This document shows positions 1 through 5,815 of a stretch of DNA of 7,718 nt, in pieces. The stretch is from Sphingobacterium sp. UBA1575 (GTDB lineage Bacteria; Bacteroidota; Bacteroidia; Sphingobacteriales; Sphingobacteriaceae): NCBI GenBank assembly GCA_002322865.1, contig DCOH01000033.1:34503-42220 (forward strand). Direction: 5' to 3'. The notes under the pieces were generated by a model. It saw only the letters and a program-made list of their open reading frames with translations. It had not been told where the DNA came from and did not search any database. Numbering within the stretch: position 1 is the stretch's first letter; each line of letters opens with the position of its first letter. Position numbers and translations under genes: made by a program.

Positions 1-111
1 GAAGCAATCTTTCGATTAGGGTAAAGATTGCTTCTTTCCTCGCAATGACGATGGATTGCTTCGTTCCTCGCAATGACGTAGGCGTCGCAATGACGCCGTT
101 TCGCAATGACG
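1..111. repeat. Dispersed Bacteroidota-type repeat cluster with two small palindromes, downstream of the DPP11 gene
   Basis: Four copies of TCGCAATGACG lie at 40-50, 68-78, 85-95 and 101-111. The first two are the ends of longer 25-base units (26-50 and 54-78) that begin GATTGCTTC; the last two are stubs. Positions 1-12 and 23-34 form a perfect 12-bp inverted repeat (GAAGCAATCTTT / AAAGATTGCTTC) around a 10-base loop. Positions 81-97 form a second perfect hairpin (GGCGTC, loop GCAAT, GACGCC). The same unit recurs at 4286-4363, so this is a dispersed family. Here the left part is probably cut off by the window edge, because the full palindrome at 4286-4363 has a further arm beyond the GAAGCAATC core. 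The cluster begins 2 bases after the peptidase stop and would form the 3' end of its mRNA. No U-run follows either stem, so intrinsic termination is not clearly supported. There is no sign of a gene. Confidence 0.85.
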
Positions 112-113
112 GT

Positions 114-2279
114 TTAATTCCTTACCCCTAATTCCTTAATAATAAACTGCGCGTTATCCACTTTATCCGCGATCCACAGCACATACCTAATATCAACCCC
201 AATAGATCTACTATAAGCTTCATTCCAGGCTAAGTCATTAATTGTCGCATCATAAGCTCTATCAAAGTTCACCCCGATCAACTCACCATACGCATTCATA
301 ATAGGCGAACCAGAGTTTCCACCAGTGGTATCCATATTATAAAGAATATTCACTGGAACATCATTAATCTCCTTTTTGAAATAATTTCCAAAATTCTTGC
401 TCAACCAATTCTCCTTAATCGCTGCTGGATACCTAAACTCCGGATCACCAGAATTTCCTTTTTCGATCAATCCACGAACAGTCGTAAAAGGTTCCATATA
501 AGTCGCATCTACTGGACTATATCCCTTAATATTCCCAAAGGTCAAACGCAATGTCGAATTCGCATCCGGAATAAAATTCTTGGATTGGAATTTTTCCTTC
601 ACTGCTACATAATCCGCCATCAATTTATTCAAATTTCCTTCGCGACGTTTTTGTTCCTCCGCAAATGGTTTCATCTCCTTGTTCAATTCCTCTTGAAACT
701 TCATCAATTCATCAGAATACGCTAAGAAGGTTTTGGCATCCTTCAACACCTGACTATAAAACTGCTCCTTATTTTTCAACGCCGTCGCATCAAGCGCCTT
801 GTTGATAAATCCACTTGCCGCATCAGCCGATGCAAACCTACGGTTAGCCACAAAAGGGAGCGCATTTCCATCCTTTAATTGCGTAGCCTGAGCAAACATA
901 TAAGAAGCAATGGATTTATCCACATTCAGGTTATACGCCTCATAAAAAGGATCCATTTGCTTCTTGAAATTTTCTACATTCTTTGCAAACATCTCCTGAC
1001 GGTTATTAGCCGTTCCTTGTTGCATCAAGGCCTCCTTAAAGGAATTGGCCATTCTCGCTGCTTGCAATAAACGGATACCGCCATAGATCTGGTTGTACCA
1101 CATCTCTTTTTCCGCATCTTGGAAAACCAATTGGTAATGCTTGTCGATATCCTGCATCAACGTTCCATACTGCGCTTTCAAGGCTGCATCCTTATTGATG
1201 AATTCCGTTAGTTCGGCATCTTCCTTTTTCTTGGTATTCACCAAGTCGATATTCCTTAATCCCTTCAGTTTACCACGGTAATTTTTCATGGTATTGGCAT
1301 TTCTTTTAATGCGTGTTGCCAATTCCAATTCGGTGGCTTTATCATCCTTTCCGGCCAACATCATCTGTTGGTTCTGGAAATCATACAAGTTAGAGGTATA
1401 GGGCAATAGAAATTGCTGTTGGTATTCCAAATATTGGGAAGGACGATGACGAAAAGTACGTCCTGGATAACCCAAAATGAATACAAAATCGTTTTCCGAT
1501 ACCCCCTTAGGGTTGATTTTCAGGTGTTTTTTAGGTTGATATGGCACATTGTCTTTCGAATATTTTGCTGATTTTCCATCCTTGCCTACATAAGCACGTA
1601 AGAAAGAAAAATCACCGGTATGCCTAGGCCAAACCCAGTTATCGGTTTCCCCACCAAATTCTCCAATATCCTGACGTGGAATATACACCAAGCGAACATC
1701 CTCAATGGTCTTATAACGGAAAAGCACATAGCTTTTTCCGATGAACATTTCCGATACTTCGGCTTTGATGCTAGGATCCTTACTTTCTGCTTGTTTGGCA
1801 AGTTCCACGCGTTTCTTGTTGATGATATCGATTCGCTGTACCGGATCGGTAATATTGGAAACCGCATCCAGGATTTCCTTGGATACATCCTCGTAAGAGT
1901 CTGTAATCCGAATGGTCAATCCTTTAGCCTCAATTTCCTGCTCATGGGAGTTGGCTACAAAACCATTCTCCAGGTAATTATGTTCTGGGCTGGAAGCCAA
2001 TTGTACCGCACTGAAAGCACAGTGGTGATTGGTGATGATCAACCCGTTTGGTGATACAAAGGAACCGGAACAACCGCTAACCTGCACCAAGGCGTCAACC
2101 AAGCCGATACTTCCAGGATTATAAATGTCTTTTTCGCTGATTTTTAAACCTGCTTTTTTAAGGCCAGCTTTGCTCAATTCGCTCAAGGGGAACATCCCTT
2201 CATCAGGAATGGCTGAGTAATTAAAAACACCAGCAGCTAAAATGGCCGATAGAACACCGACTTTTAGGATTTTAAACAT
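114..2279 (-). CDS. dpp11: DPP11-like Asp/Glu-specific dipeptidyl peptidase, family S46, secreted
   Basis: This is a 721-residue S46 serine peptidase (clan PA), a family that removes N-terminal dipeptides from oligopeptides in the periplasm, here probably with Asp or Glu at P1. The trypsin-like triad is visible: His86 in TNHHC, Asp223 in HTGDFS and Ser656 in GNSGSP. Residue 674, 18 after the catalytic Ser, is Arg (NFDR). Its counterpart in Porphyromonas DPP11, Arg673, selects acidic P1, whereas DPP7 has Gly there. Asn214-Trp215, Asn329 and Asp673 match the residues known to hold the substrate N-terminus. Cys70 and Cys87 could form a disulfide. A helical, Lys/Glu-rich segment at about 300-570 fits the family's inserted helical domain. 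The start at 2279 gives a clean signal peptide (MFKILKVGVLSAILAAGVF, likely cut after YSA). The frame stays open to an ATG at 2339, but those 20 extra charged residues would bury the signal peptide and overlap the -7 box. It is transcribed alone, divergently from the ClC gene. The family call is very secure; acidic specificity is inferred from one residue. Confidence 0.93.
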   Translation of the reverse strand: MFKILKVGVLSAILAAGVFNYSAIPDEGMFPLSELSKAGLKKAGLKISEKDIYNPGSIGLVDALVQVSGCSGSFVSPNGLIITNHHCAFSAVQLASSPEHNYLENGFVANSHEQEIEAKGLTIRITDSYEDVSKEILDAVSNITDPVQRIDIINKKRVELAKQAESKDPSIKAEVSEMFIGKSYVLFRYKTIEDVRLVYIPRQDIGEFGGETDNWVWPRHTGDFSFLRAYVGKDGKSAKYSKDNVPYQPKKHLKINPKGVSENDFVFILGYPGRTFRHRPSQYLEYQQQFLLPYTSNLYDFQNQQMMLAGKDDKATELELATRIKRNANTMKNYRGKLKGLRNIDLVNTKKKEDAELTEFINKDAALKAQYGTLMQDIDKHYQLVFQDAEKEMWYNQIYGGIRLLQAARMANSFKEALMQQGTANNRQEMFAKNVENFKKQMDPFYEAYNLNVDKSIASYMFAQATQLKDGNALPFVANRRFASADAASGFINKALDATALKNKEQFYSQVLKDAKTFLAYSDELMKFQEELNKEMKPFAEEQKRREGNLNKLMADYVAVKEKFQSKNFIPDANSTLRLTFGNIKGYSPVDATYMEPFTTVRGLIEKGNSGDPEFRYPAAIKENWLSKNFGNYFKKEINDVPVNILYNMDTTGGNSGSPIMNAYGELIGVNFDRAYDATINDLAWNEAYSRSIGVDIRYVLWIADKVDNAQFIIKELGVRN

Positions 2280-2301
2280 AGTATAAGATTTTAATTCATC
2301 C

Positions 2302-2309
2302 CAAAAATA
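2302..2309 (-). promoter_or_regulatory. Bacteroidota -7 promoter element for the DPP11 gene
   Basis: On the minus strand this reads TATTTTTG, a full match to TAnnTTTG, ending 22 bases before the chosen ATG at 2279. A transcript starting a few bases downstream would have a very short leader. No TTG is evident at the usual -33 distance, so the upstream half is weak. The position inside the possible N-terminal extension supports the downstream start codon. Confidence 0.5.
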
Positions 2310-2416
2310 CGATTTTTTTCCCTTTGCAGGCATCTTCATTTAAGCTAGTTCATGCGGTCCTGATCATTTTCAATCGCTTTAAGAGCTATTTATAAGGCTT
2401 TCCGATACATAGTTTC

Positions 2417-2424
2417 TATATTTG
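2417..2424 (+). promoter_or_regulatory. Bacteroidota -7 promoter element for the ClC gene
   Basis: The sequence TATATTTG matches TAnnTTTG exactly and ends 18 bases before the ATG at 2443. The reading frame is open upstream to a TTG at 2422, but that codon lies inside this box and would not be transcribed, so ATG 2443 is preferred. No clear -33 TTG is present upstream. Confidence 0.55.
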
Positions 2425-2442
2425 CAGTTAAATGCTGATAAC

Positions 2443-4233
2443 ATGCGAGAAAAGCTGCTGAAAAGACTGGAATACATCAATAAATGGCGAATGCAAAAAA
2501 TTTCCAATCGGAATTTTATTATTGTATTGGCTTTTTTGGTGGGTATTGTTGGGGGATTGGCAGCGGCATTGTTAAAAGGACTTACCCATTTTATTGCATC
2601 GACCCTTCAGGACGATATCGAATGGCACTATAAGTATGGACTATATTTGATCTTTCCATTGATCGGTATTTTCCTTTCGGTTCTTTATGTTCGGAAATTT
2701 ATCAAGAGTAAAAAGCTGGAGCATGGAATCACACCGATTATCTATGCCATCTCCCGAAAATCCAGTCGAATCTCCATTCATAATATCTATTCCCAGATTA
2801 TTACCAGTGCGGTTACTGTCGGCTTTGGGGGATCTTCCGGTTTGGAGGCACCGATTGCCTATAGTGGATCAGCAATTGGTTCGAATATCGGTCGTTTCTT
2901 CGGCTTGAGCTATAAAGAGGTGACTATGTTGCTGGCATGTGGAGCTGCGGCAGGGATCTCAGGCGCTTTTAATTCTCCAGTGGCAGGGATGATCTTTGCC
3001 ATTGAGATTCTATTATCTGAGTTTTCCATTCCGGTATTTATCCCGCTTTTGATTTCATCGGCATTGGCTGCGGTTGTTTCGAGGATCTTATACAGTGAAC
3101 CTTTGTTCCATACCACCACAACGGGTTGGGAGGTAGAGTCTATCTTCTTTTACCTGATTCTGGCTGTGCTGATCGGACTTTTTACGATCTATTTTTCGAA
3201 AACCAGTCAGATGGTCAAGAATTGGTTCGGGAAGATCAAGAATCCATATAATAAGGTTTGGATTTCGGGGATCAGTTTAGGCTTGATGATCTTTATGTTT
3301 CCGGCCTTATATGGGGAAGGATATATCAGTATTCAGCAAATTTTGGATGGTCGTTTTGATTCCATTGTTAAGAATTCGCTCTTTGCAGAATTTAAGGATA
3401 TCTGGTGGGTGGTATTGTGTTATACGATATTGACGCTATTTGCAAAATCCTTTGCGGCGTTATTTACGATTAATGGGGGAGGAAACGGTGGTGTGTTTGG
3501 TCCGAGTTTGGTTATGGGTGGATTGTTGGGTTTTGCATTCGCATTCGGCGTGAACCAAACAGGAATTGTGCAGTTGAATGTGCCAAACTTTGTGATGGCA
3601 GGGATGGCAGGAGCATTGGCGGGTGTCATGCATGCGCCTCTGACAGGGATATTTTTGATTGCGGAAATTACTGGGGGGTATACCTTGATGGTGCCTTTGA
3701 TGTTGGTGGCTTCGATTTCCTATTTTATCAATAGGGCAGCGATGAAGCATTCGATCTATACGAAGGTGTTGGCGGAGTCGGGAGATTTGATTTCCTATGA
3801 GGATAAGGATCGGACGGTGATCAGTATGATGAAACTGCGGTATATCCTGGAGACTAATTTTGTGGTGTTGAGGCCGGAAGAAACGCCGGTACAGCGGAAG
3901 TCGGATATCATACATTCAAAGAGGAATATTTTTCCGATTGTGGATGATAAAGGGAAGTTGTTGGGGATAATTTATAGTGAGCGGTTGTTTTCGATTTTGT
4001 TGGATGAGGCGGAAGGGAAGGATAAGACCTTTGCGGTGTTGGCGCAGAAGCCAGCGGATATAATTGATGAATCGGAGAATATGGAACGGGTAATGGGAAA
4101 AATGAATAAGGATGATGTGTGGATATTGCCGGTTGTTAATAAGGATAATCAATATTTGGGCTTTGTATCGAAGTCTTCGGTGTTTAATAAGTATAGAAGC
4201 TTGCTGATTAGGCAAGGGCAGTATTTGGAGTAG
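2443..4233 (+). CDS. ClC-family chloride channel/transporter with C-terminal CBS pair
   Basis: This is a 596-residue inner-membrane protein. About residues 20-445 are the hydrophobic ClC core and about 455-590 hold two CBS domains, which in this family usually bind adenine nucleotides and control gating. Recognisable ClC signatures are GLEAP at 133-137 (equivalent to GKEGP, with gating Glu135 kept), AFNSPVAGMIFAIE at about 175-188 and GGVFGP at 349-354 (the GxFxP filter segment). Tyr439 in SIYTKVLA matches the central Tyr445 of E. coli ClC. Two positions differ from the E. coli exchanger: the GSGIP segment reads EHGIT at 93-97, and the proton-pathway Glu203 position appears to be Ile189. This leaves open whether it is a passive channel or an antiporter. 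The gene has its own promoter, faces away from the DPP11 gene and is followed by a repeat palindrome. The second half is visibly richer in TTG, GTG and CGG codons than the neighbouring genes. The family is secure; ion and mechanism are not. Confidence 0.93.
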   Translation: MREKLLKRLEYINKWRMQKISNRNFIIVLAFLVGIVGGLAAALLKGLTHFIASTLQDDIEWHYKYGLYLIFPLIGIFLSVLYVRKFIKSKKLEHGITPIIYAISRKSSRISIHNIYSQIITSAVTVGFGGSSGLEAPIAYSGSAIGSNIGRFFGLSYKEVTMLLACGAAAGISGAFNSPVAGMIFAIEILLSEFSIPVFIPLLISSALAAVVSRILYSEPLFHTTTTGWEVESIFFYLILAVLIGLFTIYFSKTSQMVKNWFGKIKNPYNKVWISGISLGLMIFMFPALYGEGYISIQQILDGRFDSIVKNSLFAEFKDIWWVVLCYTILTLFAKSFAALFTINGGGNGGVFGPSLVMGGLLGFAFAFGVNQTGIVQLNVPNFVMAGMAGALAGVMHAPLTGIFLIAEITGGYTLMVPLMLVASISYFINRAAMKHSIYTKVLAESGDLISYEDKDRTVISMMKLRYILETNFVVLRPEETPVQRKSDIIHSKRNIFPIVDDKGKLLGIIYSERLFSILLDEAEGKDKTFAVLAQKPADIIDESENMERVMGKMNKDDVWILPVVNKDNQYLGFVSKSSVFNKYRSLLIRQGQYLE

Positions 4234-4261
4234 TGTTTCAACGTTTTTTCGAGGAGGCCTT

Positions 4262-4363
4262 CGTCATTTCGAGGAGGCACGGCCGCGTCATTGTGAGGAG
4301 GTACGACGAAGCAATCTTTGAACTGTGTCATCCTGAAAGATTGCTTCGTTCCTCGCAATGACG
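4262..4363. repeat. Second copy of the dispersed repeat: large imperfect palindrome after the ClC gene
   Basis: The left arm 4286-4319 (starting CGTCATTG, ending GCAATCTTT) is complementary to the right arm 4336-4363 (starting AAAGATTGC, ending CGCAATGACG), apart from a 6-base insertion around 4300-4306 and one transition. The loop is 16 bases (4320-4335). A diverged half unit, CGTCATTTCGAGGAGG, precedes it at 4262-4277. The right arm matches the units at 26-50 and 54-78. Relative to the upstream gene, both clusters start in the same sense (CGTCATTG...), each directly 3' of a gene. Minus-strand translation gives MRGTKQSFRM, the well-known spurious peptide type, not a gene. It could fold in the ClC mRNA 3' end, but a U-run is lacking. 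Confidence 0.85.
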
Positions 4364-4390
4364 CATAATCTGATTCCCAGTCAGTTATGG

Positions 4391-4481
4391 TTGTTTAAAC
4401 AATTATTTTAACAAACTTTAACTATTATTTAACCTGTTAACAAATGTTAAACGGTACAATAATTGTTAAAAATCACGTTAA
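4391..4481. promoter_or_regulatory. AT-rich efflux-operon leader with phased TTAAC/GTTAA boxes
   Basis: TTAAC occurs at 4408, 4418, 4429 and 4437. Its complement GTTAA occurs at 4436, 4446, 4465 and 4477. Several intervals are close to one helical turn (10, 11, 10), and the boxes change orientation at a palindrome TGTTAACA (4435-4442). A 12-bp perfect palindrome, TTGTTTAAACAA, starts the region at 4391-4402. This resembles a multi-site operator for the efflux operon, but AT-rich DNA yields such words easily. No convincing TAnnTTTG box is present; TATGGTTG at 4386-4393 is one mismatch away. Confidence 0.35.
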
Positions 4482-4493
4482 TAATACGGAAGT

Positions 4494-4509
4494 GTAATAA
4501 AAATATTAC
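4494..4509. promoter_or_regulatory. Perfect inverted repeat GTAATA-N4-TATTAC, candidate operator
   Basis: Six-base perfect arms flank AAAA, 52 bases upstream of the adaptor start codon. The size and symmetry fit a dimeric repressor site such as those TetR- or MarR-type regulators use at efflux operons. No regulator gene is in the window, so the assignment is an inference. Confidence 0.35.
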
Positions 4510-4561
4510 GAATCAGTTCCATCATGAATTTTTAAGCACAAACATCATCAAATTAATTATT

Positions 4562-5728
4562 GTGAAGAAACTCAATTTATCCATTTTAAAAGCATCCATT
4601 TTAGTAATCGGTTCAGTAGCTATCTTCAGCAGTTGTTCCGAAAGTAAATCAAAAGAAAAAACAAACTCTTCAAAAGCATTGGCCCTTCCGGTTTACTCGG
4701 TTGAACAAGCTGATGCTGTTACGGTAAAAGATTATCTAGGTACCATTGAAGGCAAGGTCAATGTAGAAGTTCGCCCGCAAGTGGAAGGATTATTACAAGA
4801 AATCTACGTCGATGAAGGTTCCTTCGTTCAGAAGGGACAGCGATTGTTCAAGATCGACCCTTCTTTTTATCAGGAAGACCTGAACAACACGGTAGCTAGT
4901 GCCCGCGTAGCGGAAGCCAAATTAAAGAATGCCCAATTGGAAGTAGATCGATTGAAGCCATTGGTAGACAACGAAGTCATCTCTGATGTTCGTTTAGCTG
5001 CTGCCCAATCCGATTACCAAGTAGCGAAAGCTGGTGTTGACCAAGCAAGAGCAGAGGTACGATCAGCGCAATTGAGTAAGGATTTTACGGTGATCAAAGC
5101 TCCGGTGAGCGGATATATCGGCCGTATTCCAAAACGGATTGGAAACCTGGTTAGCAAAGGCGATAAAGAGCCTTTGACCAATCTTTCCGATATTCAAGAA
5201 GTATATGTTTATTTCGCGATGAACGAATCCGATTTCCTCTATTTTTCTAAAGCACAGGCTAAGAAGGATAGTATGGAAGGTAGGGCTTACGATAAACAGA
5301 AACGCCTAACCTTTCCCAAAGTAACCTTGGTGTTGGCGGATGGGGAAGAATACCCTATAAAAGGAACGGTAGATGCGGTAAATGGCCAAGTGGATAGAAC
5401 CACAGGAGCCATATCCTTACGCGCCACATTCCCTAATCAGAATAATATCCTTCGCTCTGGAAGTACCGGAACTTTAAAGATTTCGGAGGTGAAAGAGCAG
5501 GTGTTGCAGATCCCTCAGGTAGCCACCAGCGAACTGCAGGATAAAACCTTTGTATTTGTGGTCGATAAAAACAATAAAGCACAAAGGCGGAACATCAAAC
5601 TGGCCGGAAAAAGTAAGGACAAATATATTGTCTCCGAAGGTCTGGCTGCAGGTGATCGCGTCATCCTTAGTGGATTCGACAAGCTTACTGATGGATCGAT
5701 TATCCAACCGATCGCTAAGCAACAATAA
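4562..5728 (+). CDS. RND efflux periplasmic adaptor (membrane fusion protein), AcrA-like lipoprotein
   Basis: This 388-residue adaptor links an inner-membrane RND pump to a TolC-like outer-membrane channel. The GTG at 4562 is chosen because it begins a lipoprotein signal (MKKLNLSILKASILVIGSVAIFSSC; lipid-bearing Cys25). The open frame reaches back to a TTG at 4463, but that would bury the signal, and no in-frame ATG is available. Domains in order: first half of the biotinyl-lipoyl domain at about 66-99 (VRPQVEGLLQEIYVDEGSFV), an alpha-helical hairpin at about 101-172, second lipoyl half at about 175-187 (TVIKAPVSGYIG), beta-barrel from about 212 to 310, and membrane-proximal domain at about 312-385. 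The hairpin tip has Arg130, Leu134 and Ser141 in the R-x3-L-x6-S arrangement that AcrA (R128, L132, S139) uses to contact TolC. The pump gene follows after 87 bp in the same direction. The leader contains boxes suggesting repressor control. Substrates cannot be read from sequence. Confidence 0.95.
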   Translation: MKKLNLSILKASILVIGSVAIFSSCSESKSKEKTNSSKALALPVYSVEQADAVTVKDYLGTIEGKVNVEVRPQVEGLLQEIYVDEGSFVQKGQRLFKIDPSFYQEDLNNTVASARVAEAKLKNAQLEVDRLKPLVDNEVISDVRLAAAQSDYQVAKAGVDQARAEVRSAQLSKDFTVIKAPVSGYIGRIPKRIGNLVSKGDKEPLTNLSDIQEVYVYFAMNESDFLYFSKAQAKKDSMEGRAYDKQKRLTFPKVTLVLADGEEYPIKGTVDAVNGQVDRTTGAISLRATFPNQNNILRSGSTGTLKISEVKEQVLQIPQVATSELQDKTFVFVVDKNNKAQRRNIKLAGKSKDKYIVSEGLAAGDRVILSGFDKLTDGSIIQPIAKQQ

Positions 5729-5745
5729 TCTCATTCTTAAACATA

Positions 5746-5798
5746 GGATAAAGAAATAATTGACCTCCATGCAAATGGGGGCAGCTATTTCTTTGTCC
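5746..5798 (+). promoter_or_regulatory. Long intercistronic hairpin with GCAA tetraloop between adaptor and pump genes
   Basis: The RNA can fold into 23 base pairs. GGATAAAGAAATA (5746-5758) pairs with TATTTCTTTGTCC (5786-5798) with one G-U pair. An A-C mismatch follows (5759/5785), then TTG (5760-5762) with CAG (5782-5784). After a bulged A (5763), CCTCCAT (5764-5770) pairs with ATGGGGG (5775-5781) with one G-U. The loop is GCAA, a GNRA tetraloop. It lies 17 bases after the adaptor stop and ends 17 bases before the pump ATG. There is no U-run, so it is not a classic terminator; it could stabilise the adaptor mRNA end, direct processing or partly attenuate pump expression. Confidence 0.65.
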
Positions 5799-5815
5799 AA
5801 CCCTAACTACTATTT

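Noticed and set aside
40..111. Possible CRISPR-like array from four TCGCAATGACG copies
   Set aside because: The intervals are unequal (28, 17, 16), units are truncated, spacers are almost absent, and the same unit occurs elsewhere in inverted form.
1620..2054. Plus-strand reading frame of 144 residues
   Set aside because: It lies wholly antisense to the catalytic part of the DPP11 gene, which has clear motifs, and has no recognisable domain.
2280..2339. N-terminal extension of the peptidase to an ATG at 2339
   Set aside because: The extra 20 residues are polar and would hide the signal peptide, and they overlap the TATTTTTG promoter box.
3460..3915. Minus-strand reading frame of 151 residues rich in His, Arg and Gln
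   Set aside because: It is antisense to the conserved ClC filter and CBS linker; its odd composition is typical of a shadow frame.
4149..4358. Minus-strand reading frame of 69 residues starting MRGTKQSFRM
   Set aside because: It is a translation of the dispersed repeat plus the antisense end of the ClC gene; such RGTKQS peptides are known artefacts.
5746..5798. Rho-independent terminator between adaptor and pump
   Set aside because: No U-run follows the stem, and the genes form a standard co-transcribed pair; it is kept as a regulatory or processing hairpin.
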